A stretch of DNA of 64,000 nt from Myxococcales bacterium (GCA_016793465.1 JAEUJW010000057.1:1-64000), one strand, 5' to 3'; shown: positions 28,982 through 39,500, counted from the stretch's first letter. Numbers and translations are program-made. Notes: generated from the sequence alone by a model not told the origin.

Positions 28982-30376
28982 CTACAGCGCCGACACCGTC
29001 AGCACCGCCAGGCACATCTCGTCGCCGGTGCCCTCGCCCCAGTACACGTTCTTGGCCGGCATCGGCTCGCCGTCGACGATCGGCTGGTTCTCCGCGGTGT
29101 TATCCCACTCGCAGGTCAGGCTCAGCTGGTCCCCCGGGTTCACCGTGATCGGCTCCACCAGCTTGTAGCCGCCCTGCCAGTTGAAGTCCCAGCGCGGGAT
29201 GTACAGCCCGCACTCGCTGCCGCCGTCCTCGCGCTCGACCGTCAGCGAGGCCCGCGTCCCGCGCGTGTGCATGTGCAGGCTGACGGTGTGCACGAGGAAC
29301 GGCTCGCCCGCGGTCAGCGGCGCGTCGGGGAAGAACTGGCCGATGAACGGGATGAGGTCGATGTCGAAGCGATGGACCACCGACTTCTCGCCCGCGGGGA
29401 TCATCATCCCGCCGCCGCCGACCCAGCTGGGGTCGGTGAACGGGAGCACGTACTGCTGGTAGCGGACCTCGTCCGCCAGCGTCACGCGGATCTTCGAGCG
29501 GTCGGCCGGCGGCTCGGGCGTGGGGTGGTAGTGCATCTGCAGGATCACCGCGCTGCCCGGCTCGACCAGGATGCCGCGGTCCGGGTCCGCCGACGGCCGC
29601 GAGCCCGGCGCCCACGCGCCCAGCCACTGCTGCGAGAACCCGCCGCCCGGCCCGCCGAAGCAGGTGTAGCCCGGGCCGTCCTCGCCGTCGTCCATGGCCC
29701 GGTAGGTCTGCACCTGGTCCGGCGGGATCACGAACGCGATCACGTGGTGCACGATCGACGGCTGGTCCGGCACCGCCTCGAAGCCGGTCACATACTGCGG
29801 CACGTCGAGCGGCCAGTCGAGCACGAAGCAGCGGTAGTCGTCGGTCGCCTCCGGCGAGACCTGGTAGGCCTCCGGCATCACCAGCTCGGCGTCCCACGCG
29901 ATCTCGTCGGCCTTCGGCGGCGCCGGCGGTTCGTCGGCCGGATCGCCGAGCGGCGCGCCGTCGTCGATCCACGCCAGCACCACGTCGCGCTGGTCCTCGG
30001 GCAGCGACTGGTCGTGCGCGTAGGTGTTGCACTGCCCGCTCGGCGGCCACGGCGGCATCGTGCCCAGCTCGAGCGCCGCCCGCAGCGCCGGCGCCAGCGT
30101 CACCACCTCGTCGGCGGTCTGCAGCGAGAACGGCGCGATCGTGCCCGGCTTGTGGCAGCTCGCGCAGCGCGCGTCGACGATCGGCTTCACGTCGCGCCAG
30201 TAGGTGTACCGCGCGTCGTCGACGGGCGCGGTGCTCGCGGCCTCGCCGCCCTCGCTGCTGCCCGCCGCGCCGCTCTCCTCGCCGCCGCCGCCGTCGTCGT
30301 CGGCGATCGGCGGGTCCGAGGGTTGACAGGCGAGCACACCCGCGAGGACGGGCACGACGAAGCCGAGACGGGTCAC
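28982..30376 (-). CDS. Lipoprotein with c-type haem motif and PHM-like copper monooxygenase domain
   Basis: The 464-residue lipoprotein (lipobox LACQ) has an acidic Gly/Ser stalk, then the haem-binding CASCH motif near residue 72 in a cytochrome-c-like segment (VKPIVDARCASCHKPG), then a domain with the ligand pattern of copper type II ascorbate-dependent monooxygenases: IVHHVIAF near 209, MHYHP near 284, LHMHTRG near 370 and GDEMCL near 452. In PHM enzymes HH plus one His bind CuH, and HxH plus Met bind CuM; all are present. A self-contained electron path from haem to copper is inference. Substrate unknown. Confidence 0.88.
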   Translation of the reverse strand: MTRLGFVVPVLAGVLACQPSDPPIADDDGGGGEESGAAGSSEGGEAASTAPVDDARYTYWRDVKPIVDARCASCHKPGTIAPFSLQTADEVVTLAPALRAALELGTMPPWPPSGQCNTYAHDQSLPEDQRDVVLAWIDDGAPLGDPADEPPAPPKADEIAWDAELVMPEAYQVSPEATDDYRCFVLDWPLDVPQYVTGFEAVPDQPSIVHHVIAFVIPPDQVQTYRAMDDGEDGPGYTCFGGPGGGFSQQWLGAWAPGSRPSADPDRGILVEPGSAVILQMHYHPTPEPPADRSKIRVTLADEVRYQQYVLPFTDPSWVGGGGMMIPAGEKSVVHRFDIDLIPFIGQFFPDAPLTAGEPFLVHTVSLHMHTRGTRASLTVEREDGGSECGLYIPRWDFNWQGGYKLVEPITVNPGDQLSLTCEWDNTAENQPIVDGEPMPAKNVYWGEGTGDEMCLAVLTVSAL

Positions 30377-30382
30377 GGCGCC

Positions 30383-30388
30383 ATGCTA
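30383..30388 (-). promoter_or_regulatory. TAGCAT -10 box, leaderless type
   Basis: The box ends 6 nt before the GTG at 30376; no clear -35. Confidence 0.4.
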
Positions 30389-30465
30389 GCCCCCGCGCCC
30401 GCCAGCCCCGCGCGGCGCGTGCATGAGAAAGCTCAGCCCCACCGCGCGCCGGTGGAGCGTGGGCC

Positions 30466-31356
30466 TCAGCAGATCAGGCACACGCACTGGATCGCGTCGT
30501 CGCCGACGTCGTTGCAGGCCGGGAACTCGTCGCTGCACGCCAGGTCCCCCGCGCATGCGCAGTCGGCCTGGCCCCCGCAGCCCGGCGGGATCGGCTTGCA
30601 CTCGAGCGGCAGCGGCCCCTCGCCGAAGTTCTGCACGCACACCTGCTCGTCGCCGCAGTCGCCGCAGTCCGGCACCACGTCGCACAGAGACGACGGCACG
30701 CAGCGGCCGGTCCAGCACGCCGGGCTCGTCTCCGGCAGCGTGCCCGGCGGGCACACCGGCGGCGGGGCGTCGCACGCCACCTTGTTCTGGTCGCAGCTCA
30801 GCCGCTCGGTCTCGCACACCCCGAACGTGCACACCGCATCGTCGATGTCGAGCTCGCTGCAGCGGTCCTCGCGGCACGGCTCGTCGCACACCGCCACGTC
30901 CTCGCCGAGCGGCGCCGCCGTGCACAGGCAGCAGTCGGACGCCAGCTTGCAGTCCGCGTCCTGCTCGCACTCCGCCGGCCCCGGCCCCGCCGTCGTCTCG
31001 CCGCCCGACTCGCCCGGCTCGCTCGTCATCGCCTCGCCGGTGCCCGAGGTGCCCGGCTCGCTCGTCACCGGGTCCGAGGTCACCGGCTCCGAGGTCACCG
31101 GCTCCGAGGTCACCGGCTCGCTCGTCGCCGGGCTCGACGTGCCCGGGCCGGCCGTCGTCTCCGGCCCGCTCGTCGGCGCCGTCGCGCCCGACGTGCCGGT
31201 CGGATCGCCGGCCGCGCTCGTCTCGGTCTGGCCCACGCTCGACGAGCTCGAGCCCGCCTGCGTCGTGCCGCCGCTCGTGTCGCTCGCGCCTCCGCCGGGC
31301 GAGCAGGCGATCACGAGGGCGGACAGGAGAATTTTAATTTGGTTAATGTTGCGCAC
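30466..31356 (-). CDS. Cys-rich lipoprotein with Thr/Ser-rich repeat stalk
   Basis: The 296-residue lipoprotein has signal RNINQIKILLSALVIAC, a stalk with tandem TSEPV units, and a C-terminal Cys-rich part of more than 25 Cys (DCCLCTAAP, CGDCGDEQVC, CACAGDLACSDEF, ending CVCLIC). I prefer the GTG at 31356 to that at 31365 because a TAGGTG box lies 6 nt upstream and the signal peptide is then compact. The signal region carries one of the AT islands (31330-31340). Probably a surface protein; function unknown. Confidence 0.75.
   Translation of the reverse strand: MRNINQIKILLSALVIACSPGGGASDTSGGTTQAGSSSSSVGQTETSAAGDPTGTSGATAPTSGPETTAGPGTSSPATSEPVTSEPVTSEPVTSDPVTSEPGTSGTGEAMTSEPGESGGETTAGPGPAECEQDADCKLASDCCLCTAAPLGEDVAVCDEPCREDRCSELDIDDAVCTFGVCETERLSCDQNKVACDAPPPVCPPGTLPETSPACWTGRCVPSSLCDVVPDCGDCGDEQVCVQNFGEGPLPLECKPIPPGCGGQADCACAGDLACSDEFPACNDVGDDAIQCVCLIC
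31060..31130 (-). repeat. 15-bp coding tandem repeat (TSEPV stalk)
   Basis: About four copies of a 15-bp unit GTCACCGGCTCCGAG and variants encode Thr-Ser-Glu/Asp-Pro-Val. Likely prone to copy-number change. Confidence 0.7.
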
Positions 31357-31362
31357 GCCCGA

Positions 31363-31368
31363 CACCTA
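31363..31368 (-). promoter_or_regulatory. TAGGTG -10-like box
   Basis: It lies 6 nt before the GTG at 31356, fitting the leaderless spacing seen for the other genes. Confidence 0.3.
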
Positions 31369-31467
31369 TCACGCCGCCGCGGGCCCGCGCGGAGCTCCGC
31401 CCGTCCCGCGTTTCACCGCCGAGGAACGCCGTACCACCGGCGCGCCGCAGCGCCCCCGCGATCCCGG

Positions 31468-31473
31468 TAGAGT
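31468..31473 (+). promoter_or_regulatory. TAGAGT -10 box, leaderless type
   Basis: It lies 7 nt before the GTG at 31481; no -35 seen. Confidence 0.35.
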
Positions 31474-31480
31474 CGGACAC

Positions 31481-33079
31481 GTGCGCCGCTCCCCGCGATC
31501 GCTGTGGTCCCTCGGCCTCGCCGCCGCGCTCGCCGGCTGCGCCCACGACCGCGTCGTCGTCACCGCCGCCGACGGCCCCGCCCCGCCCCGCGTCGAGCGC
31601 CCCGGCCTGCTGCGCGCCCACCTGCGGGCCCGCGCGCGCGCCCGCCGGCACGCGCCGAGCTCCAGGCCCCAACTCCTCCCCCACGGCACCCCTGCGATCC
31701 AGCAGCCGCACCCCGAGTGGTCCGCCCCCGACCACGCCCACGAGCTGCCCGCCACCATCAAACGCCGCGGCGAGCAGCTGTTGCTGCTGCACGGCTCGCG
31801 CCTGCTCGTCGTCTCGCTCGCCGACCTCCGCCTGCTCGCCAGCGTCGACGTGGGTCACCTGTTCCGCCCGACCCTGCTCGTGCACGGCGATCAGGTGCTC
31901 GTGCTCGGCAGCACCCTCCACCGCCGCGTCTACCAGCTCCACAGCGTCCAGCGCTTCCGCGTCGCCGCCGACGGCGCGCTGGCCCGCCTGCGTCCGCTGC
32001 GCCTGCGCAGCCGCCTCGGCGGGCTCACCAGCCACGCCCGCCTCGTCGGCGACGCGCTCGTGCTGCAGATCCAGGGCCTGATCGGCGCCCGCACGCCCGA
32101 CCTGCTCGAACTGCCGCAGATCCTCCGCCGCGGCGCCTGGCACCCGCTCGTCCGCGCGGCCGACCTCCAGCGGCCGATCGTCGCCGCCGACGGCGTGCAC
32201 GTGCGCGTGCGCTGCGGCCTCGACGACCTCGAGTGCGACGCCATCGGCATCGTCGCGCCGCCCGCGGTGTTCCTCACCAGCGACGCCGACGCCAGCTTCG
32301 TGTGGACCCGCCGCGAGGTCTACCGCTTCCCCTTCGCCGACGCGCCGGTCACCGCCGTGCGCGTGCCCGGGCGGCCGCTCGACCTCCTGGCCTGGCGCCT
32401 CCGCGACGGCGACCTCGAGGCCGCGCTCGTCACCGACGACGGCGACGCCCTCGTGCGCCTGCCCGCCCCGCTGCTGCGCGCCGGCCTGGCCAGCAGCGGC
32501 CCCGCACACCTGCGTCCGCTCGCCCCCCGCGCGCACGAGGACGCCCCGGCGCGGTTCGTCGGCGATCGCCTCCTGCGAGCCGACGCCCCCGACTGGGCCT
32601 GCCGCGGCGGCAGCCGCCTGCGGATCCACACGCTCGCCGCGCCCGCCGTGGTCGACCTCGCGGTCCCCCACTGCATCAGCCGCATCGAGCCGGTCGGCGC
32701 CGCCGTCGCGCTCGTCGCCGCCGCCGAGCACGACCCCACCGACGTCGTCAGCCTCACGACCCTCGACCCGGCCGCCGCGACGCTCGGCGAGACCCGCACG
32801 TACACCGACGTCGAGCCCTCCCGCCTGCGCGCCGACGGCCCCTACCGCCTGTCCGCCGACGCCTCCAGCGTGGCCCTGCCGCCGCGAGGCGACGCCCCGC
32901 TGCGCCTGCTCCGCTTCGACGGCCCGCGGATCGACGAGCGCTCGGCCCCCGGCGGCGGCGACCCCGAGCTCGCCTTCAGCGTCGACGGCCGCCTGTTCGT
33001 GGTCCGCGGCGACCACCTCCGCGAGCTCGCCGAGGCCGACCTCCGCGAGCTGCGTCGCCTCGACCTCGGGCCGCGCTGA
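31481..33079 (+). CDS. Beta-propeller lipoprotein
   Basis: The 532-residue protein has a lipobox near residue 18 (ALAGC), an Arg/Pro-rich linker, and a body with propeller-like repeats (LLLLHGSRLLVVSLADLRLLASVD; VYQLHSVQRFRV; HVRVRCGLDDLECDA). The pattern resembles secreted beta-propeller proteins distantly related to WD40 repeats. Function unknown. The GTG was chosen because the signal peptide begins there and a -10 box lies 7 nt upstream; the frame is open far upstream only by composition. A kinase gene follows after 60 bp with its own promoter box. Confidence 0.8.
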   Translation: MRRSPRSLWSLGLAAALAGCAHDRVVVTAADGPAPPRVERPGLLRAHLRARARARRHAPSSRPQLLPHGTPAIQQPHPEWSAPDHAHELPATIKRRGEQLLLLHGSRLLVVSLADLRLLASVDVGHLFRPTLLVHGDQVLVLGSTLHRRVYQLHSVQRFRVAADGALARLRPLRLRSRLGGLTSHARLVGDALVLQIQGLIGARTPDLLELPQILRRGAWHPLVRAADLQRPIVAADGVHVRVRCGLDDLECDAIGIVAPPAVFLTSDADASFVWTRREVYRFPFADAPVTAVRVPGRPLDLLAWRLRDGDLEAALVTDDGDALVRLPAPLLRAGLASSGPAHLRPLAPRAHEDAPARFVGDRLLRADAPDWACRGGSRLRIHTLAAPAVVDLAVPHCISRIEPVGAAVALVAAAEHDPTDVVSLTTLDPAAATLGETRTYTDVEPSRLRADGPYRLSADASSVALPPRGDAPLRLLRFDGPRIDERSAPGGGDPELAFSVDGRLFVVRGDHLRELAEADLRELRRLDLGPR

Positions 33080-33125
33080 CTTGCGCGCCCATCACCACGG
33101 GCGCCTCCGCCCCCGCTTCACCCGC

Positions 33126-33131
33126 TATCCT
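33126..33131 (+). promoter_or_regulatory. TATCCT -10 box, leaderless type
   Basis: It lies 8 nt before the GTG of the kinase gene. No convincing -35. Confidence 0.4.
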
Positions 33132-33139
33132 CGGGCCAC

Positions 33140-35887
33140 GTGACGGCGCAGGACGACAGCCAGCCGACGCGCGCCGACACCGACGCCGACACCGACGCGA
33201 GCCCCGCGCCCTCCGAGGCCCAGCCGTTTCGCATCGGCCGCTACACGGTGCTGCGCCAGCTCGGCCGCGGCGGCATGGGCGTGGTCTACGCCGCCTACGA
33301 CGACGAGCTCGACCGCCGCATCGCGTTGAAGGTCCTGACGTCGGGCGCCACCGAGGGCTCGCTCGGCAAGGCCCGCATGCTGCGCGAGGCCCAGGCGCTC
33401 GCCCGCCTCTCGCACCCCAACGTGGTCCAGGTCTACGAGGTCGGCGGCGCCGCCGACCGCCTCCACCTCGCCATGGAGTTCGTCGAGGGCCGCGACCTGA
33501 AGGGCTGGCTGACGGCCGCCCCGCGGACCTGGCGGCAGATCCTCGACGTCTGCGTCCAGGCCGGCCACGGCCTCGCCGCCGCCCACGCCGCCGGCCTCGT
33601 GCACCGCGACTTTAAACCCGCCAACACCATCGTCGGCGAGGACGGCCGCGTGCGCGTCATCGACTTCGGCCTGGCCCGCGCCGACCTCGAGGCCGACCCC
33701 ACGTTCACCCTCAGCGGGCGGCCGATCGTGCTGTCGACCAGCTCGCTCGTCGACAACCTCACCCAGGCCGGCACCCTGCTCGGCACGCCCGCGTACATGG
33801 CCCCCGAGCAGCTGTTCCGCCAGCCCGCCGACGCCCGCTCCGACCTCTACGCCTTCTGTGTCACCACCTGGGAGGCGCTCTACGGCGCACGCCCGTTCCA
33901 GGCCCTCACCGTCGACGAGCTGCGCAGCCAGGTCATCCACGGCCCGCCCCCGCCCCCGCCCGGCCGCCGCGTGCCCGCCGCGGTCCACCGCGCCCTCGCC
34001 CGCGGCCTCGCCTACGCCACCGGCGAGCGCCCGCCAGACATGCCCGCCCTGCTCGCCGAGCTCGCCCGTGCCGCCGACGCCCGGCGCCGCCGCTGGCTGG
34101 TCCTCGGGACAGGTGCCACCCTCGCCCTCACCCTCGGCGCCGGCTACCTCCTGGCCCGCGCCCCCGACCTCGACCTCGGCCGCTGCGCCGCCGCCGGCGA
34201 CCTCACCGGCGTGTGGGACGAACCGACCCGCGACGCCGTCGAGGCCGCCGTACGCGCGACCGGCCTGGCCTACGCCGCCGACACCTGGACCGCCGTCGCC
34301 CCGCGCCTCGACGCCTACGCCGCCGACCTCACGGGTCGCCTGCAGCAGGCCTGCCTCGCCGCCCCGCCCGCCGTCGACCCCGCGCTCGGCGAGCGCGCGC
34401 TGTGCCTGGGGCGCCGGCGCCAGGGCCTCGTCGCGCTCGTCGGCGTGCTGCGCCGCGCCGACGCCGGCGCCGTCGCCGGCGCCGCCGACGCCGTCGCCGC
34501 GCTCGAGCCGCTGGCCGCCTGCGAGGGCCTGCCCGTGCGCCCCCGCGAGGACCCCGGCGCCCCCGTCGACCCCGCCCGCGCGCTCGCGACCGCGGCGGTG
34601 TGGCAGCAGCTCGCCGAGGCCCGCGCCGAGATGCACGCCGAGCACTACGAGCGCGGCCTCGAGATCGCCCGGGCCGCGCTCGCCGCCGCCGAGCCGCTCG
34701 GCGAGCGCCGCATGATCGCCGACGCCCTGCTGCGCGCCGCCCTGCTCGAGGAGGGCGCCGGCAACGCCCGGGCGGCCCGCGGCCTGGCCCACCGCGCCCA
34801 CGTCGCCGCCGAGGCCGCCGCCGACGACGCCCTCGCGCTCGACGTCACCACCGCGCTGGTCCGCCTCGAGGGCGCCGAGCTGCGCGACCTGTCGGCCACG
34901 CGCGCCTGGACCGCGGTCGCCGAGGCCAAGCTCGAGCGGGCCGCCGCCACCGACATCCAGCGCATCCGCCTCCTGCTCGAGTCGGGCATCGGCCTCGTCG
35001 AGTCGGGCGCGCTGCCCGAGGGCGCCCCGCGCATCGCCGAGGCCGTGGCCGCCGCCGAGCAGGTCCGCGAGGCCTCGCCCCGCATCTACATCAGCGCCCT
35101 CAACATCCGCGCCAGCGGCGTGCTGAAGCGGACCGGCGACCTGCCCGGCGCCCTCGCCCTGACCCGCCGCGCCATCGAGCTGGCCGAGCGCCACTACGGC
35201 GTGGACCACCCCTACAACGGCATGCTGATCCACAACCTCGGGGTCATGCAGTACGAGGCCCGCGACCTCGAGGCGGCCCGCGTCAGCTTCGAACGCAGCA
35301 TCCGCATCCGCGAGGCCGCCTACGGCGCGCACCACCCCGAGGTCGCGCAGGCCCTCAACGGCCTCGGCGCCGCGCTCGGCGACCTCGGCCGCTTCGACGC
35401 GGCGATCCCCGTGGTCCGCCGCGCGCTCGCCATCGAGGAGACCCGCCGCGGCGCCGACCACCCCGAGCTCGTCTACCCGCTCAACAACCTCGCCAGCGTG
35501 CTCCTCCAGGCCAAGCGCCCCGACGAGGCCGAGCCCCCGCTGCGCCGCGCCCGCGCCATCATCGAGGCCCGCGAGCTCGGCGACACCGCCCTCGCCGCCA
35601 TGGTCGACGAGAGCCTCGCCAACCTCGCGCTGGCCCGCGGCCGCCGCGACGAGGCCGTCGCCATGCTCACCCGCGCCGCCGCCGCCCTCGCCCACGCCCT
35701 CGGCCCCGACAACCCCGGCGTCGCCCACCTCCACCTCGCGCTCGCCGAGGTCCTGCTCGACCTCGGCCAGCGCGACGCCGCCGCCACGCACTACAAGTCC
35801 GCCGCCCCCGTCCTCGCCGCCCACCCCGAATACGCCGAGGACGGCGAGCGCGGCCGCAAGCTGCACGAGCGCCTCGCCCTGCCCTGA
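33140..35887 (+). CDS. Ser/Thr protein kinase with transmembrane helix and TPR sensor domain
   Basis: The 915-residue Hanks-type kinase has its kinase domain at about 33-290: glycine loop LGRGGMGVVY, catalytic Lys in IALKVL, HRDFKPANT, DFGLA, and GTPAYMAPEQL. One transmembrane helix follows at about 316-336 (LVLGTGATLALTLGAGYLLA). The long C-terminal part (about 345-915) ends in tetratricopeptide repeats (HPYNGMLIHNLGVMQYEARDLEAA and similar units with HPEV or HPEL). This is the common myxobacterial layout: the outside TPR region senses, the inside kinase signals. Expressed alone; convergent with a small zinc-ribbon membrane protein. Confidence 0.92.
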   Translation: MTAQDDSQPTRADTDADTDASPAPSEAQPFRIGRYTVLRQLGRGGMGVVYAAYDDELDRRIALKVLTSGATEGSLGKARMLREAQALARLSHPNVVQVYEVGGAADRLHLAMEFVEGRDLKGWLTAAPRTWRQILDVCVQAGHGLAAAHAAGLVHRDFKPANTIVGEDGRVRVIDFGLARADLEADPTFTLSGRPIVLSTSSLVDNLTQAGTLLGTPAYMAPEQLFRQPADARSDLYAFCVTTWEALYGARPFQALTVDELRSQVIHGPPPPPPGRRVPAAVHRALARGLAYATGERPPDMPALLAELARAADARRRRWLVLGTGATLALTLGAGYLLARAPDLDLGRCAAAGDLTGVWDEPTRDAVEAAVRATGLAYAADTWTAVAPRLDAYAADLTGRLQQACLAAPPAVDPALGERALCLGRRRQGLVALVGVLRRADAGAVAGAADAVAALEPLAACEGLPVRPREDPGAPVDPARALATAAVWQQLAEARAEMHAEHYERGLEIARAALAAAEPLGERRMIADALLRAALLEEGAGNARAARGLAHRAHVAAEAAADDALALDVTTALVRLEGAELRDLSATRAWTAVAEAKLERAAATDIQRIRLLLESGIGLVESGALPEGAPRIAEAVAAAEQVREASPRIYISALNIRASGVLKRTGDLPGALALTRRAIELAERHYGVDHPYNGMLIHNLGVMQYEARDLEAARVSFERSIRIREAAYGAHHPEVAQALNGLGAALGDLGRFDAAIPVVRRALAIEETRRGADHPELVYPLNNLASVLLQAKRPDEAEPPLRRARAIIEARELGDTALAAMVDESLANLALARGRRDEAVAMLTRAAAALAHALGPDNPGVAHLHLALAEVLLDLGQRDAAATHYKSAAPVLAAHPEYAEDGERGRKLHERLALP

Positions 35888-35893
35888 CGGCGC

Positions 35894-35921
35894 CGGCGCG
35901 ACGCCACGGGTCGACGCGCCG
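35894..35921. terminator. Hairpin between convergent genes
   Basis: CGGCGCG and CGCGCCG form a 7-bp stem with a 14-nt loop in the 45-bp gap between the kinase and the zinc-ribbon gene. Confidence 0.4.
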
Positions 35922-35932
35922 ACTCCTGAGCG

Positions 35933-36406
35933 TCACACCGCCCGCAGCGACGCCGTCGCCGTCCCGCGCTCCGCTTCGCTGCCGACCTGAAAGAAACCCA
36001 CCGTGTTGCCGCAGCGCGTGCAGCTCGCGCTGAGGCCCGGCTCGACCACGCCGCAGTCGCTGCAGATCCAGAACGGCACCGCCGCGGTCGCCGCGACCGC
36101 GCGCGGATCCTCGCGCGGCTCCGGGCGACGCAGCGGCTCCTCCGCCAGCGCCGCGTCCATGCGCCCGTGCGCCCCGAACAGCGACCCGCCGCCGAGCCCG
36201 AGCAGCGCCAGCCCGACCACCCCGAGCGCCAGCCCGCCGCCGATCACCCCGGCCCCGGCCTGCGAGCGATACGCCCCCGCCGAGCCGAGCCCGAGCACCA
36301 GCCACGACGCGACCAGCACCAGCCCCGCCCCGAGCACGACCATGATCACCCCGCCGACGCGCCCGCGCCGGCCGAGCACCGCGAACAGCCCCGGCAGCTC
36401 CGACAT
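35933..36406 (-). CDS. Two-helix membrane protein with C-terminal zinc ribbon
   Basis: The 157-residue protein has two transmembrane helices (about 18-40 and 53-75) and a C-terminal four-Cys zinc-ribbon-like segment ICSDCGVVEPGLSASCTRCG near residues 114-133. Function unknown; the ribbon probably faces the cytoplasm. A TACGGT box ends 6 nt before the ATG. Confidence 0.7.
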   Translation of the reverse strand: MSELPGLFAVLGRRGRVGGVIMVVLGAGLVLVASWLVLGLGSAGAYRSQAGAGVIGGGLALGVVGLALLGLGGGSLFGAHGRMDAALAEEPLRRPEPREDPRAVAATAAVPFWICSDCGVVEPGLSASCTRCGNTVGFFQVGSEAERGTATASLRAV

Positions 36407-36412
36407 CCCGCC

Positions 36413-36418
36413 ACCGTA
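36413..36418 (-). promoter_or_regulatory. TACGGT -10 box, leaderless type
   Basis: It lies 6 nt before the ATG at 36406. Confidence 0.4.
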
Positions 36419-36549
36419 TCACGCCCGACGACCCGTGGTGAGCCGCCGGCGCGGCTCGGGGACGACGTCTTCGGCGACGCGCTCGTGCCGGCGCGCACGC
36501 GGCTCGCGCTGCGCGAGCGCCCGAGCCGCGCTTCATCGCCGCGTCGCGC

Positions 36550-39500
36550 CTAGGTCGGCGGCGGCGGCCGATCGGGCCGCGGCTGCGGGCGCGGCTGCGG
36601 CTGCGGCTGCGGCTGCGGCTGCGGCGGCGGCGTGTACGTGCCCGGAGGAGGCGGCGGCGGCGGCGTGTACGAGCCTGTGCCCGCCGGCCCCGGCCCGCTC
36701 GGCAGGCGCGCCGGCCCGCCCGCGGACAGCGGCCCGTCGACGCGCCCGAGGTCGACGTACGCGCGGTCCTTCATGATCACGAACGGGTGCTCCTTGAACG
36801 CGAAGTGGCCCTTGCCGTCGTGCTCGATCGCCTGCAGCTTGCCCATGCCGTAGCCCATCGGCCCGCGGCTGTAGTAGTGGGCCTGCAGCACGTACGGGTA
36901 GGCCGACGCCGGCCCTGGGATGGTGAAGCACTCCGGCCCGTAGCCGGTCGTCACGTCGGCGTACAGCCACCCGCCGGTCGGCAGCGCCTTGCTGCTGTAG
37001 TACGCGTGCCCGCCCTTGCCGTCGTAGATGTGGAAGTCGACGTCGTTCGCGTCGGTCTCCCAGTTGAGCACGAAGCGCAGCGTCGGCTGGGTGTCCGCGG
37101 TCACGCCCGCGGCCGCCAGCGCCGCCAGCATCTCCTTGTCGTCGGGCCTGGCCGCCTGCCACGCCGCCGCGATCAGCCGCAGGTCCTCCTGAAGGATCTG
37201 CGACACCCCCGCGAAGCGGCCCCACGGGTAGCTCTGCCGCGAGCCCGCCAGCGCCGCCGCGAACGCCTCGGCGTGGCGCCCCGCCTTCAGCAGCGCGAAC
37301 GCGTACAGGCGATGGCTCGCCGGATGATCCGGCCGCTGCGCCACCGCCTGCTTGTAGGTGTCGATCGCCAGCGCCAGCCCCGGCTCGCCGAGCGCCTCGA
37401 GCCGCTCGCCCGCCATGCGCCGGATGTCCGTGCGCCCCGGGAACAGGTCGATCAGCGACCCGTACGCCCGCGCCGCCAGCACCATGTCGCCCTTGGCCTC
37501 CGCCGCCTCGCCGAGGGCCAGCAGCGCCAGCTCGTCGCCCGGGCTCGCGTCGCGCCAGGCCTGCGCCTTGCTCATCGCCTCGACCGTGCGCCCGCCCCGG
37601 ACCTCCGCCATCACCTCCGCGAACTTGCCCTCCCACGCGTCGGCCGGCTTCGGCTGCTCGAACGTCGGCGCCGGGCGATAGCCGCCGAACGGATCCTGGA
37701 CCGGCGGCATCGTCGTGATCGGCCGCGGCGGCGCCACCGGCGGCGGACGCCGGGCGACGTTCGCCTCCTCGTCCTCGTTGAGCAGGTCCATCGGCTCCAC
37801 CTGCGACGCCCCCTTCCTCTTCGCCGGCGACGGCTTGGGCATCGACTTGGCGTCCGTCGCGACCTCGGGCATGGGCGCCTCGACGCGCACCGGCTCCGGC
37901 ACGTCCCCGCTCGTCGGCGGCGGCGCGGCGGCCGGCGTGCCCGGAGCCCCGCCCCCGCCGATGCCCGTCGCCTCCTCGACCGGCATCGGCTCGGCCGGCG
38001 CGTCCATCCGCGGCCCGGCCATGCTCCCGCTGTCGGCCGCCCTGCCGGCCTGCTTGTTGCGCGTCGGCGCCTCGGCCCGCTTCGCCTCGGCCCGGCTGTC
38101 GCCGTCGACGGCGTCGTCGGTCGGGGCCTCGCGCCTCGTCTCGGACGCGGGGGGTTCGATCGGCCGATCGATCGTCGGCATCGTGTTCTTGTCCGCCGGC
38201 CGGCTGCGGTCGACCACCGCGATGCCCTCGGGTCCGACCGTCAGGATGTCGGCCATCGCCGTGCGGGCGATGCCGAAGCGCTGGTAGTCCCACTCGGTCT
38301 CGAGCACCAGCAGCGCCGTGAAGTCCGACAGCACGCGGTACTTGGTCGACATCTCGATGATCTGCTGCTTGATCCCCGCCTTCGCCTCCGGGCTCGCGTT
38401 GGCCTCCTCGCCGAGCGCCGCCATCAGGCGCTCGATGCTCGCCCGGATCCACGCCCGCTCGAGCAGCGGCCGCGAGCTGGTGCCGAGCGGCACCTCGCGC
38501 ACGTCCTCGCCCTTGTCGCCGAGCTCGACGCGCATCGGCTTGTCCGCCGGCAGGTCCGCGAACACCAGGAATTGATCGCCCGGCTGGACCGCGTCGAGCT
38601 TCTGCGGCCACACCCACGTCGCCCCCGGCACGCTCACCTTCACGTCGGCCAGCGTCGCCCGCGTCAGCCGCGACGCCACCAGCGGCAACGGCAGGCGCGC
38701 GTCGACCAGGATGCCCGCGTTCGCCAGCCCCGAGGTCGTCAGCGAGCGCAGCAGCGCCTCGTCGCGCAGGCCGCCGTCGACCACCGCGTCGATGCGCTGC
38801 ACCCCCGCCCGCGCCAGCCCCGACGCCGCCTTGCGCAGCTCGCCGGCCTCCGCCTCGCCCGCGGTCGCCACGCCGTCGCTGACGACGATCACCCGCGGGT
38901 GCACCTTCGACTGCGCGACCCACTTCAGCGCCCCCGCCAGGTCCGACGCCCCCAGCGGCCCGCGCGCCAGGATCGCCTGCACCGCGTCCTCGCTGAAGCT
39001 GCTGGCCTGGCCCGCGAACACGATCTCCACCGTCTGGTCGAACGCCGCCACCGTCAGCGGGAAGTCGCCGCCGTTGGCCGCCTTCAGCTCGGTCACCAGC
39101 TTGACCAGCCGCGCCACCTGCCCGCGGAAGTCGAGCGCCCGCGACGCGCTGGTGTCGAACAGCAGCGTCACCCCGGTCAGCTGCTGCGCCGGCAGCTTGA
39201 CGTCCGGCGCCACGCGGGCCACCGCCAGGCGATCGAAGCGCAGCCCCGCCTCCATGGCCCGCCGCGGCATCGTCAGCTCGAGGTCGTTCTGCGGCATCAC
39301 GTTCTGCTTCTTGACCGCCGTCTTCTCGACCCCGCCGCCGATCTTCGGCACCACCACCTCGACGTCGAGGTCCTGTAGCACCGGCAGCCCGCGCAGGTAC
39401 AGCCGGTACGGCGCCCCGCTCGTCGTCAGCTCCTCCGAGTACGAGACCACGATCTCCTTGACCCCGCGCGCCGGGATCGGGAACACCCGCGCCGAGAAGC

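Noticed and set aside
33125..35866. Minus-strand open frame of about 913 codons opposite the kinase-TPR gene
   Set aside because: It is exactly the shadow of a recognised kinase; no motifs, no ribosome-binding site.
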